This document shows, one piece after another, positions 52,100 to 61,254 of a stretch of 64,000 nucleotides of DNA. How positions within the stretch are numbered: the first letter of the stretch is position 1; each line of letters opens with the position of its first letter. The notes beneath the pieces are model-generated. The model made no database searches. It was not told where the DNA came from and was given only the letters and a program-made list of their open reading frames with translations. The DNA comes from Streptomyces composti (GTDB lineage: Bacteria > Actinomycetota > Actinomycetes > Streptomycetales > Streptomycetaceae), in assembly GCF_012034205.1 (NCBI RefSeq), contig NZ_JAATEM010000022.1, positions 62,001 to 126,000 on the forward strand, given 5' to 3'. Made by a program: the position numbers and the translations under genes.

Positions 52100-52454
52100 C
52101 GAGCACTGCCTCCAGAAGGGCCCGGTCCGTCGGGGTGTGGTGGAACGCGGGGGGCTTGGTGGTCAGCGCCCCGCAGTCGACGAGGTCCGCCAGCAGCACC
52201 TTGGTGACGGCCACCGGCAGCTTGAGATGGGCGGCGACCTCGGCGACCGGGACGGGGGCGCGGCACAGGTCGAGGGCCTGTGCGTGTTCGGGGCCGAGGT
52301 AGCCGAGGGGGGTGGCTCCGGTGGCCATCACCTGCGACAGCAGGTCGAGGGCGACGGTGGGACGGGTGCGGCCGTTGCTGACGGTGAACGGGCGCACCAG
52401 CCGCCCGGCGGCGTCGTCCAGCCAGGGCCCGTCGCCGGCCGCCGTCGCGCTCAA
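52077..52454 (-). CDS. cvnC: Conservon DUF742 protein CvnC
   Basis: 125 residues from a TTG at 52454 overlapping the cvnB stop (TTGA). DUF742: RLVRPFTVSNGRTRPTVALD and LDLCRAPVPVAEVAAHLKLP, ending in a winged-helix-like fold. It bridges CvnB and CvnD in the complex. Confidence 0.94.
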   Translation of the reverse strand: MSATAAGDGPWLDDAAGRLVRPFTVSNGRTRPTVALDLLSQVMATGATPLGYLGPEHAQALDLCRAPVPVAEVAAHLKLPVAVTKVLLADLVDCGALTTKPPAFHHTPTDRALLEAVLDGLRRQL

Positions 52455-52912
52455 GACCTCATCGCCGGGGAAGCCGGCGAACCCGGAGATGCCTGGGGCT
52501 CGGCGGCGTGCTGCCGGGGTGCGGTCACCAGGTAGGGCCGGACGCTCTTGACCAGCATCGCCATCTCGTAGCCGAGCACGGCCGCGTCGGCCTCCCGGCC
52601 GGCCAGGACCGCGAGGCAGGTGCCGGATCCGGCGGTGGTGACGAACAGCAGGGTGGAGTCCAGCTCCACGACCACCTGCCGCACGTCGCCGCCGTCGCCG
52701 AAGCGGATGCCGGCGCTGCGGCCGAGCGAGTACAGGCCGGAGGCCAGGGCGGCCATGTGGTCGGCGCTGTCCGGGTCGAGTCCGTGGACGGACTTCACCA
52801 GTCCGTCGCAGGACAGCAGAACGGCGCTGCTGGTGTGCGGTACGCGCTGCACGAGGCCGCTCATCAGCCAGTCGAGATCGGATACCTGGGCGGTCGGCGC
52901 ATCGCTCGCCAT
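52451..52912 (-). CDS. cvnB: Conservon roadblock/LC7 protein CvnB
   Basis: 153 residues from the ATG at 52912 (AAGGAG 10 nt upstream). Roadblock core: DLDWLMSGLVQRVPHTSSAV, LLSCDGLVKSVHGLD and RQVVVELDSTLLFVTTAG. An alternative ATG at 52984 overlaps the cvnA stop (ATGA) and would add 24 residues; the better ribosome site favours 52912. Likely a GTPase-activating partner of CvnD. Confidence 0.9.
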   Translation of the reverse strand: MASDAPTAQVSDLDWLMSGLVQRVPHTSSAVLLSCDGLVKSVHGLDPDSADHMAALASGLYSLGRSAGIRFGDGGDVRQVVVELDSTLLFVTTAGSGTCLAVLAGREADAAVLGYEMAMLVKSVRPYLVTAPRQHAAEPQASPGSPASPAMRS

Positions 52913-52980
52913 GGTGGATCGACTCCTTGTCGTACGAAGGTCAGCGGGAGCGCTGGGACTCGGGCCGGGGGTGGAGGTGG

Positions 52981-55140
52981 TCATCCGGCGGATGCGCTCC
53001 CGTCGTGCCGGGGGGTGTGCTCGATACGTGCCGGGTCCCGTGCGGGAAGGGGTGTGCGGTCGGGTGCCCCGGCCCGCTCGGCGGGCCGGGGCTCGGCGGA
53101 CCGGGCGTCGTCGGGGTGCTGGGTCTCGGCCAGGCCGATGCCGCGCCGGAAGGCGGCCATGAGGTTGGGGTCGTGGCCGGGGACCTCCTCGGACTCGTGG
53201 CGCGGCACGGGGCCGTCACGGAGCTGGGGTGCGATGTGCTCCTGGGCGCGGCGGCGGGGCAGTTGGGGCCGGCCCATGGTGCCCCGCACGGCGCCGGTGC
53301 GCGGGGTGAGCGGCTCGTTCTCCTTCTCGGCGAGGACCTGCCGGTCGTCCGCGCGGATGCCGGGCACCGCCTCGGCCGGGGTGGGCCGCGTCTGCCGTGC
53401 GCCGCGCACCGGCAGCGGCGGGGCGCCGGACCGGCCGTCGGCGGACCGGGCCGAGGGAACGAACGGGGCGGTCCGGGCGGGCTGTTCGGCCTGCGCGGGA
53501 GCGGAGGACGCGGCATGCGTCACGGGCGCCGCCGGCCGGGCGTGTCCGGTGGGCCGTGCGTGCTCCGCGGGCCGGGTGTGCCCGGCGGACGCGGCGGGCG
53601 CGTCGGGCGCGGACACCGGTGAGGGCGAGGGCTTGCCGCCGGGACCGGGCCGGGGCGGCGCCGGCTGCCGCTGCCACTGCGGCACGGACGGGGTGGCGGC
53701 CGGGGTCAGCGGCACCCCGGCGGGCGGTGTCGCCCCGCCGGTGCCGCTGCGGGTGCCGGCCGTGCCGGTCCCCGTACCGGTGTCCTCCGAGCGGCCCTGC
53801 CCGCCCGCCGGGGCCGCGCCCGGCTCCGCGCCGAGCAGGGTCTGGGGCACCACCAGCACCGCCTGCACGCCGCCGTAGATGTTGGTCTGCAGCCGCACCT
53901 GGATGCCGTGCCGCCTGGCCAGCTGCGAGACCACGAACAGCCCGATCCGCCCGTCGGCGAGCAGACTGGCCACATTGACCTGGTCGGGGTCGCTCAGCAG
54001 GGCGTTCATCCGCTCCTGTTCCTCCACCGGCAGGCCGAGCCCGCGGTCCTCGACCTCGACGGCGAGCCCCGAGGTGACCCGGTTGGCGCGCAGCAGCACC
54101 TGGGTGTGCGGGGCGGAGAACACCGTGGCGTTCTCCACGAGTTCGGCGAGGAGGTGGATGACGTCGGCGACGGCGTGCCCACGCAGGGTGCCCTCGATGG
54201 GCGGCACCAGCTTGACCCGCGAGTACTGCTCGACCTCGGCGATGGCCGAGCGCAGCACCTCGGTCATGGAGACCGGGTTGCTCCACTGCCGCCGGGAGAC
54301 GGCGCCGCCGAGCACGGCCAGGTTCTCCGCGTGGCGGCGGATGCGGGTGGCCAGGTGGTCGACGTGGAAGAGGCCCTTGAGCAGCTCGGGGTCCTCGATC
54401 TCGTTCTCGAGCTCGTCGAGCGTGGAGATCTCCCGGTGCACCAGGGACTGCAGCCGCCTGGCCAGGTTGACGAAGACCTCGAGCTTCTGCTCGCTGCCCG
54501 CCTGGCTGGACAGCCGGGAGGCCTGCACCACGGCGGTCACGGCACCGTCGTGCGCGCGGGCCAGGTCGGCGGCGAGCAGGTCGAAGTCGTCGGCGTCCCG
54601 GGGCGGTCCGCCCCGGCGGACCGGGGGCGGCGGGCCGTCGCCGCGGCGCAGCGTCTCGACCAGGGCGCGCAGTTCGCCCTCGCGCCGGGCGGTGCTCCGG
54701 CGCAGCAGGGCGATGCGGTCGCGCACGGAGCGCGCGGTGCGGTCGGCGGCCACGGCGGCGATGACGATGCCGGCGAGCGCCACGCACACCGCGCCGCCGA
54801 GCACGGCCCACAGGGCGGGGCCGGGCCGCACCCCGGTGGACCGGACCATGAACAGCACGGCGGCGCAGGCGCTGAGCGCGACGGCGACGGGCGGGAGCAC
54901 GGCGAGCCGCAGCAGCTGCGGCCGTATGTGCGTCTCGGCCAGGGCCGCGGCGGGTCTGACGGCCGGGCGCCCGTGCCGTCCGCCCTCGCGCCGGGACGTG
55001 ACCTCGCGCCGGGGCACGCGCCCGCGCACGGCCGGCCCGGTCTCCGACTCGGCACCCACGCCTCCCGGCCGGTTCCCTCGTCCGACTTGTGCCTGCACGT
55101 ACCGGTCCCCGCTCCCTCTTGCGACGCTGTCGACCGACAC
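52981..55140 (-). CDS. cvnA: Conservon sensor (histidine-kinase-like) CvnA
   Basis: 719 residues from a GTG at 55140. Two TM segments (about 75-97, 105-130). ATPase domain with the N box ELVENATVFSAP and the G box EDRGLGLPVEEQ. The helix before it has HREISTLDELENEIEDPELL, without a convincing phospho-His. The C-terminal about 270 residues are Pro/Ala-rich and disordered. First gene of the cvnABCD unit, which in Streptomyces affects development and antibiotic production. Confidence 0.94.
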   Translation of the reverse strand: MSVDSVARGSGDRYVQAQVGRGNRPGGVGAESETGPAVRGRVPRREVTSRREGGRHGRPAVRPAAALAETHIRPQLLRLAVLPPVAVALSACAAVLFMVRSTGVRPGPALWAVLGGAVCVALAGIVIAAVAADRTARSVRDRIALLRRSTARREGELRALVETLRRGDGPPPPVRRGGPPRDADDFDLLAADLARAHDGAVTAVVQASRLSSQAGSEQKLEVFVNLARRLQSLVHREISTLDELENEIEDPELLKGLFHVDHLATRIRRHAENLAVLGGAVSRRQWSNPVSMTEVLRSAIAEVEQYSRVKLVPPIEGTLRGHAVADVIHLLAELVENATVFSAPHTQVLLRANRVTSGLAVEVEDRGLGLPVEEQERMNALLSDPDQVNVASLLADGRIGLFVVSQLARRHGIQVRLQTNIYGGVQAVLVVPQTLLGAEPGAAPAGGQGRSEDTGTGTGTAGTRSGTGGATPPAGVPLTPAATPSVPQWQRQPAPPRPGPGGKPSPSPVSAPDAPAASAGHTRPAEHARPTGHARPAAPVTHAASSAPAQAEQPARTAPFVPSARSADGRSGAPPLPVRGARQTRPTPAEAVPGIRADDRQVLAEKENEPLTPRTGAVRGTMGRPQLPRRRAQEHIAPQLRDGPVPRHESEEVPGHDPNLMAAFRRGIGLAETQHPDDARSAEPRPAERAGAPDRTPLPARDPARIEHTPRHDGSASAG

Positions 55141-55541
55141 TCACCGTAGTCGTCACCGCATCATGCGCGATGGGCAGTTGACAAACTCCCCCGGCCTACG
55201 TCCCGCTCTGGTATGAGGCCTCGTACGACAGACCGATAACCCGGCCGACCAGCGAGAGACCGCCGATCACGAACCGATCACCCCTGTTCAGAAGCGGTCA
55301 TAGGTGATCGATGCGATGAGAGTGGCCCACACCTCCGCTTCGTCGGGCAAGGCCGTTCGGGGACTCCACCGGGACGGGCGCACGCCAGGAGTCCCGGCCC
55401 GCCCACCGCACGGATGTCACTTTCCGTAAGCATCAGGCCCAAGGTTCCGGCGGCCTGGTGCGCAGGTGGCGGGGACGGGGGCCGCGGCTATCGTGGTCGA
55501 AGGGGCCGCGACTGCTGGTGAACCTGGTGAGCGAGGTCTCT
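55141..55541. other. Intergenic region between cvnA and the SABATH methyltransferase
   Basis: 401 nt with no gene I can support. It holds an 8-bp inverted repeat CGATCACC (55275-55282) and GGTGATCG (55303-55310) with a 20-nt spacer. A TATCGT at 55489-55494 could be the -10 of the methyltransferase gene. No RNA family is recognised. Confidence 0.5.
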
Positions 55542-56639
55542 ATGACCGGATCGACTCCGCGCGGCGCCGAGGGCGCCATGGGACGCGGCTATGCGCGGCA
55601 CTCACGGGTCCAGCACCGCGCCGACGACTACGGAATGCCCCTGCTGCGCCGCGCCGTTGACGCGGCTCCGCTGCCCGCGGACGGCGAGCCCTTCCGGGTG
55701 GCGGATCTGGGCGCGGCGGCCGGGACCAACTCCCTCGATCCCATGCGCCTGGTGGTGGAGGGGATCCGGGGGCGCACCGGGGAGGCCACCCCGGTGACGG
55801 TGGTGCACACGGACATTCCCGCCAACGACTTCAACACCATGTTCGCGACGGTCATGAGCTCGCCCGGGTCCTACGCCCGCGAGCCCCAGGTCTTCGCGTT
55901 CGCCGAGGCCCGCTCCTTCTACGAGCCGCTCTTCCCGCCCGCGGAGCTGCACCTGGCCTGGAGCGCGATCGCCGTGCACTGGCTCTCCCGGGTGCCCGGA
56001 CCCGTACCCGGCCACATCTTCTCCACCCGCGCCACCGGCGAGGTGCGCCGGGCCTTCGAGGAGCAGGCGCGGACCGACTGGGAGTCGTTCCTGACCCACC
56101 GGGCCCGGGAGCTGTGCCCCGGCGGGCAGCTCGTGGTGCTGGGCGGGGCAGCCGCCGACGACGGGTCCAGCGGTGCCGAGGCTCTGATGGACACCGCCGA
56201 CGCCGTGCTCGCGGACCTGGTGCGCCAGGGCCTGATCACGCCGGACGAGCACGCGAACATGACCATCCCGACCTGGAACCGGTCCCGGGAGGAGTTCCTG
56301 GCCCCGCTGCGGGCGGGGCCGGTGGCGGACGTCCTGCGGCTGGAGGAGCACGACCTGGTGGTGCTCCCCGACATCCATCTGGAGGAGCTGCGCAGGACCG
56401 GCGACGTGCAGGGCTTCGCCGAGCGGGTGACCGGGTTCTTCCGGGCGGCGTTCCAGCCCTCGCTGCTCAGCGCGCTCGACACGCCCCCCGGCCGTGACGG
56501 CGCAGCGGCGGGCCCCGGCGACAGGGCGGACGAGGTGGCAGAGGCGTTCGCCGCCGCGATGCGCGCCCGGATCGCCGCCGACCCGGAGGCCGTCGAGACC
56601 CACTGGCATGTCGTCCCGCTGCGCATCACCCGCGTGTGA
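55542..56639 (+). CDS. SABATH-family SAM-dependent carboxyl methyltransferase
   Basis: 365 residues. SAM site FRVADLGAAAGTNSLDPMRL. The SABATH hallmarks are clear: HTDIPANDFNTMF (plant DLPxNDFN) and WSAIAVHWLSRVPGPVP (plant SxxLHWLSxVP). This family methylates carboxyl groups of small acids such as salicylate, benzoate or indole-acetate. The GHIFSTRATGEVRRAFEEQA segment and the C-terminal helical cap follow. It is 27 nt upstream of a DHA2 exporter, suggesting that its product or substrate is exported. Confidence 0.9.
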   Translation: MTGSTPRGAEGAMGRGYARHSRVQHRADDYGMPLLRRAVDAAPLPADGEPFRVADLGAAAGTNSLDPMRLVVEGIRGRTGEATPVTVVHTDIPANDFNTMFATVMSSPGSYAREPQVFAFAEARSFYEPLFPPAELHLAWSAIAVHWLSRVPGPVPGHIFSTRATGEVRRAFEEQARTDWESFLTHRARELCPGGQLVVLGGAAADDGSSGAEALMDTADAVLADLVRQGLITPDEHANMTIPTWNRSREEFLAPLRAGPVADVLRLEEHDLVVLPDIHLEELRRTGDVQGFAERVTGFFRAAFQPSLLSALDTPPGRDGAAAGPGDRADEVAEAFAAAMRARIAADPEAVETHWHVVPLRITRV

Positions 56640-56666
56640 CGGGCTCCCGCACCCGGAGAGGCTCCC

Positions 56667-58172
56667 ATGACGCACGCCCCGGCGGCCCGGCGACGACACG
56701 GCGGACTGACCGTGCTGCTGCTCGCGTCCTTCATGGGCATCCTGGACGTGCTGATCGTCAATGTCGCCGCCCCCTCCATCCAGCGGGACCTGGGCGCGGG
56801 CTTCTCCACGATCCAGATGGTGATCAGCGGATACGTCCTGGCCTACGCCGTGATGCTGACCACCGGGGCGCGGCTCGGCGACTCGCACGGTCCGGCGCGC
56901 GTCTTCCTGCTGGGCGTGCTGGGGTTCACGGCGCTGTCCGCCGGGTGCGCGGCCGCGCCCTCGGCCGCCGTGCTGATCGTCCTGCGGCTCGGCCAGGGGC
57001 TGGCGGCGGCGCTGATGCTGCCACAGGTGCTCGCCCTGATCCAGGTGCTCTTCCCCAGGGAGCAGCGGGCCCGGCCGCTTGCCCTGTACGGGGCCACGCT
57101 GGGGCTGGGGGCGGTGCTCGGGCAGATCATCGGCGGTGCCCTGATCCGCGCGGACGTCCTCGGGCTGGGCTGGCGTGCGGTGTTCCTGGTCAATGTGCCC
57201 GTCGGGCTTGCCGTGGCCGCCTGCACCCCGGTCCTGCTCCCTGGGCAACGGCCCGCCGGACGCCGCCCCCTGGACGTCCCCGGGCTGCTGCTGACCGCGG
57301 TCGCCATGACGCTGCTGATCTTCCCGCTGATCCAGGGCAGCGCCGAGGGCTGGCCGCCCTGGGTGTGGCCGGCCTTCTCCGGCTCCGCCCTGACGCTGGC
57401 CGCCCTGTGGCTCGTGGAGCGAAGGCGGGAGCGGGCGGGCGGATCACCTCTGATCCCGCCCTCGCTCTTCGGCGGTTCCGGCTTCCGGACCGGGCTCGCC
57501 ATCGCCCTGATCTTCTACACCGGCAACTACGGGCTCTTCCTGCTGCTCGCCTATGTCTTCCAGGACGGGCTCCACCTGTCACCGCTCGCCTCCGGCGTCG
57601 GCTTCCTGCCACTGGGGGTCGGCTTCGCCGCCGCGTCCCTGCTCAGCCGCCACCTCGCCGACCGCTACGGCAGCCGGGTGCTGCTGATCGGCGCCGTGGT
57701 CATGGTGGCCGGGTACGTCATCCTGATCGCGACCCTCGCGCCGCACCCGGCGTACTCCGGGCCGGTGACGGCCCTCCTGCTCGCGCCCGCGCTGCTGGTG
57801 TCCGGGGCGGGGCAGGGCATCGTGTCGGCACCGCTCATCGGGGTCGTCCTGGCCACCGTCCGCAGGCAGGACGCCGGGGCCGGATCCGGCATGGTGCTGA
57901 CCGCCAACCAGCTCGCCTCCTCACTCGGGGTCGCCGTGCTCGGTGCGCTCTTCGTCGCCCTGCTGGGCGCCGATCCCCAGGAAGCGGGGGCCGGCCTGGA
58001 CGAGCGGGACTTCACCGCGGCCCTGATGGGCTGCTCCTGGCTGCTGCTCGCCCTGGCGGCGGCCGTCGGTCTCCTGGCCCGCCGCCTTCCCCACGGCGAC
58101 CGGCCCGGCACCTCCGCACCGGCCGGCACGGACCGCTCGGCTCGGGGCAGCGAGCAGGACGGCGGGAACTGA
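56667..58172 (+). CDS. MFS transporter, DHA2 (14-TM) drug exporter
   Basis: 501 residues, about 14 TM segments. Motif at the start LLLASFMGILDVLIVNVAAP, motif A-like GARLGDSHGPARVFLLGV, motif C GATLGLGAVLGQIIGGALI. Proton-antiport exporter of hydrophobic small molecules. It likely works with the SABATH enzyme upstream. Confidence 0.94.
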   Translation: MTHAPAARRRHGGLTVLLLASFMGILDVLIVNVAAPSIQRDLGAGFSTIQMVISGYVLAYAVMLTTGARLGDSHGPARVFLLGVLGFTALSAGCAAAPSAAVLIVLRLGQGLAAALMLPQVLALIQVLFPREQRARPLALYGATLGLGAVLGQIIGGALIRADVLGLGWRAVFLVNVPVGLAVAACTPVLLPGQRPAGRRPLDVPGLLLTAVAMTLLIFPLIQGSAEGWPPWVWPAFSGSALTLAALWLVERRRERAGGSPLIPPSLFGGSGFRTGLAIALIFYTGNYGLFLLLAYVFQDGLHLSPLASGVGFLPLGVGFAAASLLSRHLADRYGSRVLLIGAVVMVAGYVILIATLAPHPAYSGPVTALLLAPALLVSGAGQGIVSAPLIGVVLATVRRQDAGAGSGMVLTANQLASSLGVAVLGALFVALLGADPQEAGAGLDERDFTAALMGCSWLLLALAAAVGLLARRLPHGDRPGTSAPAGTDRSARGSEQDGGN

Positions 58173-58248
58173 GCGGGAACTGAGGGTCCCGCCGGCCGTC
58201 ACCGGGCTCGGGTCCGGCCGGCGTCACCCGGCCCGGGAACGGCCGCCG

Positions 58249-59457
58249 TCAGCGGCCGCCCGCGAGGTCGAGGCCGCGCCCCGGCTCCCCGGCGGGCTCG
58301 CCGGAACCGGCCGCGGCCGGGGCGCCGGGCCGGCGCCAGTGGCGGGTGACCGGTGCGGACACGCCGCGCCACCAGGCCTCCACCGGCAGCTTGCCCGCGG
58401 GCTCGAACGGCTCGCCCGGGTGCGGGAAGGCCACCGCCTGGCCGGCCTCCTCGGCCACGTCCTTGGTCCACTCCCCCGGCTCCGCCCAGGCGTGCGGGGC
58501 GAGGTTGAAGGTGCCCCAGTGGATCGGCAGGAGCACCCCGCCGGGCTGCCCGCCCTGGAGGTCCAGGTGCGCGCGCAGGGCCTCCTCGGGGGTCATGTGG
58601 ATGTCGGGCCAGAACTCGGAGTACGCGCCGAGCTGGATCATCGTCGCGTCGAACGGCCCGTGGACCGATCCGATGTCCGTGAAGCCGGTGAAGTAGCCGG
58701 TGTCACCGCTGTGGTAGACGCGGTGCTCCTCGCCCGCGACCACCCAGGACGCCCACAGGGTGTGCTGGGTGTTGCGCAGGCCCCGGCCGCAGAAGTGCCG
58801 GGCGGGGGTCGCGGTGAGGGTGAGGCCGCCGACCCGGGTGGACTCGTGCCAGTCCAGTTCGCGCAGCCGGTCCTGGGAGACGCCCCAGTGCTCCAGGTGG
58901 GCGCCGACGCCGAGCGGCACCGCGAACAGGGTGTCGGTGCCGGCCAGCGCCTTGATGGTGGGCAGATCCAGGTGGTCGTAGTGGTCGTGCGAGATCACCA
59001 CGGCGTCGACCGGGCCGAGGGCGGCCAGCGGCAGCGGCACCGGGTGCAGCCGCCGGGGCCCGGCGAAGGGGAACGGTGAGCAGCGCTCGCCCCACACCGG
59101 GTCGAAGAGGACCCGCTGCCCGTCGATCTCCGCGAGCACGCTGGAGTGCCCCATCCAGGTCAGGCGCAGTCCGGTGGCCGGCGGGCGGGCGATGTCGGCA
59201 AGCGTGGTGGGGTGGACCGGCACCGTGCCCGTGGGAGTGCGGCGGGCGCGGCTCTCCTTGTCGAGCAGGGCCTTGGCCAGGTCCCGGGAGGAGCCCGAGG
59301 GGCGGGTGCGCGCGGGGCCTCCGGGGTTGACGAAGACGCCGTCCTCGAAGTGCGGGGATCTGCGGATGCGCGCCATGCGCTCACCGCCGGGGTCCGCGCC
59401 GAAGGCCGGGGGCCGCAGCGCGCGGAGCCCGGAGATCTGGGTACGGAATCCGGCCAC
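58249..59457 (-). CDS. Metallo-beta-lactamase-fold hydrolase, NAPE-PLD-like
   Basis: 402 residues from a GTG at 59457 (GGAGG upstream). Metal motif VISHDHYDHLDLPT (HxHxDH), further ligands in ATPARHFCGRG, SGDTGYFTG and LLPIHWGTFNLAPHAWAEP. The length and ends match bacterial proteins like mammalian NAPE-PLD (phosphodiesterase). Substrate unknown. Confidence 0.92.
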   Translation of the reverse strand: MAGFRTQISGLRALRPPAFGADPGGERMARIRRSPHFEDGVFVNPGGPARTRPSGSSRDLAKALLDKESRARRTPTGTVPVHPTTLADIARPPATGLRLTWMGHSSVLAEIDGQRVLFDPVWGERCSPFPFAGPRRLHPVPLPLAALGPVDAVVISHDHYDHLDLPTIKALAGTDTLFAVPLGVGAHLEHWGVSQDRLRELDWHESTRVGGLTLTATPARHFCGRGLRNTQHTLWASWVVAGEEHRVYHSGDTGYFTGFTDIGSVHGPFDATMIQLGAYSEFWPDIHMTPEEALRAHLDLQGGQPGGVLLPIHWGTFNLAPHAWAEPGEWTKDVAEEAGQAVAFPHPGEPFEPAGKLPVEAWWRGVSAPVTRHWRRPGAPAAAGSGEPAGEPGRGLDLAGGR

Positions 59458-59576
59458 GGTGCCTCCAGCTGGGATCGGTCAGGTTTTCCATTATGTGGGG
59501 CCGGTCCGGCGGCCCGGTGCCGTTCGGCCGGTACGTGCGTCCCTCGCGGTGACATGTACGGGCTAGGGTGACCGCC

Positions 59577-60182
59577 GTGACGAGGGTGCGGTTGAGCGTG
59601 GCGGAGCGGCGCGAGGAGATGCTGCGGGCTGCCATCGAGCAGATCGAGGAACGGGGTGTGGCCGCGGTACGGATCTCCGACGTGGCCTCGGCGCTCGGGG
59701 TGAGCAACGCGCTGGTGCTGTACCACTTCGCCACCAAGGAGCGGCTGGTGGCCGCCGCGTTCGCGCATGCGGCGGAGGCCGACCTGGCCCGGCTGCGGAA
59801 GCTGCTGAACCGCCGCACCACGGCGCTGCGCAGGCTGCGCGCGGCCGTGCGCTGGTACGCGCCGACCGGGCAGGCGAAGGGCTGGCGCCTGTGGATCGAG
59901 GGCTGGGCGATGTCCCTGCGCGACCCGGCGCTGCGCGAGGTGGCCAGGGACCTGGACCGGCAGTGGAAGGCGGCGCTGGCACAGGTCATCGAGGAGGGCG
60001 TGGCCGCGGGCGAGTTCACCTGCCCCGACCCCGCGGGGGCGGCCCTGCGCCTGACGGCGCTGCTGGACGGGCTCGCCGTCCAGCTGACCTCGTACACGGG
60101 AACGATCCCGCGCTCCCGCGCCAGGGCCTGGGTCGAGGAGGCCCTGGCACGGGAGCTGGAGCTTCCTGCTCCGGACCGGTGA
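59577..60182 (+). CDS. TetR-family regulator
   Basis: 201 residues from a GTG at 59577, 7 nt after TAGGGT (59564-59569), so leaderless; a GTG at 59568 lies inside the box and is unlikely. HTH: RISDVASALGVSNALVLYHF. C-terminal domain of the BetI-like kind. It is divergent from the MBL-fold gene and may control it. Confidence 0.93.
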   Translation: MTRVRLSVAERREEMLRAAIEQIEERGVAAVRISDVASALGVSNALVLYHFATKERLVAAAFAHAAEADLARLRKLLNRRTTALRRLRAAVRWYAPTGQAKGWRLWIEGWAMSLRDPALREVARDLDRQWKAALAQVIEEGVAAGEFTCPDPAGAALRLTALLDGLAVQLTSYTGTIPRSRARAWVEEALARELELPAPDR

Positions 60183-60234
60183 GCCGCCTCGTTCCGGTTC
60201 CGGACCCGGAAGAACCCCGATCGGCAGGGCGGGC

Positions 60235-61053
60235 TCAGGCCACCGCCCCGATCCGCGACCGGATGTCCTCGGGGGACAGCGTGCCCTTGGGGGTGACGTG
60301 GTCGCCGGAGGACTCGCCGCGCAGGCGTCGGCCGATCCACGGCACCAGGTACTCCCGCGCCCAGTGCACGTCGTCCCGCCGGACCTCCAGGGTTCCGCGC
60401 GGTGGCTGCGGGGGCCACGGCTGCTCCGGGTCCGCGGGGACCTCGAGCCCCAGGACCTGCCCGGCCCGCAGCGCGACCCGGGTGTGCCCCTCGGGCGAGA
60501 GGTGCAGCCGGTCCGCGTCCCAGGCCCTGCGGTCCTGCACGCTCCTGAGCGACCACAGGTCGAGCACCGGGCAGCCGTACCGGTCGGCGACCGCCCTGAC
60601 GTGCCCGTTGTAGGTGGCGATCTTGCCGCGCAGGTGCTTGAGCAGCGGCACGCCGCGGGTGTCGAACCCGGTCGTCACCATCACGGTCCCGGCGGCCTCG
60701 GTCAGCCGCGCGACCGCGCGCTCGAAGCGCTCGGCCACCTCGTCCGGGTCGGTGCCCGGCCGGAGGATGTCGTTGCCGCCGGCACAGAACGAGACCAGAT
60801 CGGGGGCGAGTTCCACCGCCTGCGGCACCTGGTCCGCGACGATCTGGTCGAGCAGTTTCCCGCGCACGGCGAGGTTCGTGTACTGGAAGTCGCCTTCGGG
60901 CCTGCGGTCGGCGAGGAGCACGGCGAGCCGGTCGGCCCAGCCGACGAATGCCCCGTCGGGGCCGGGGTCCCCGACGCCCTCGGTGAAGCTGTCCCCCACC
61001 GCCACGTACGACCCGATCACTGCTGCGCTGTCACTCTTCGAATCGTCTGCCAC
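60235..61053 (-). CDS. SGNH/GDSL hydrolase
   Basis: 272 residues. Blocks: S in VAVGDSFTEGVGD, G in LAVRGKLL, N in FCAGGNDI and D/H in DRLHLSPEGH. No signal peptide is seen, so an intracellular esterase is likely. The TetR gene is convergent. Confidence 0.94.
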   Translation of the reverse strand: MADDSKSDSAAVIGSYVAVGDSFTEGVGDPGPDGAFVGWADRLAVLLADRRPEGDFQYTNLAVRGKLLDQIVADQVPQAVELAPDLVSFCAGGNDILRPGTDPDEVAERFERAVARLTEAAGTVMVTTGFDTRGVPLLKHLRGKIATYNGHVRAVADRYGCPVLDLWSLRSVQDRRAWDADRLHLSPEGHTRVALRAGQVLGLEVPADPEQPWPPQPPRGTLEVRRDDVHWAREYLVPWIGRRLRGESSGDHVTPKGTLSPEDIRSRIGAVA

Positions 61054-61180
61054 AGCCCCTCATGATTCACCTTCCAATGTGACCTACGCGACCGTAGGCA
61101 GGGCTTGACGGACGGTGAGATAAGCCACTCTCAAGAATCCGTCCACCACGGAACGCGGGGCGGGTGTGCCCTGCGCAACA

Positions 61181-61218
61181 CCGAAGGCCGGACCCGGGGA
61201 TCGGGGTCCGGCCTTCGG
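61181..61218 (-). terminator. Terminator of the LysM/M23 peptidase gene
   Basis: Perfect 15-bp stem (CCGAAGGCCGGACCC and complement), 8-nt loop, 37 nt after the stop of the leftward peptidase gene. Confidence 0.8.
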
Positions 61219-61254
61219 CGGCGTGTCAGGGAGATGCAGCGGCTGCCGCGGGCG

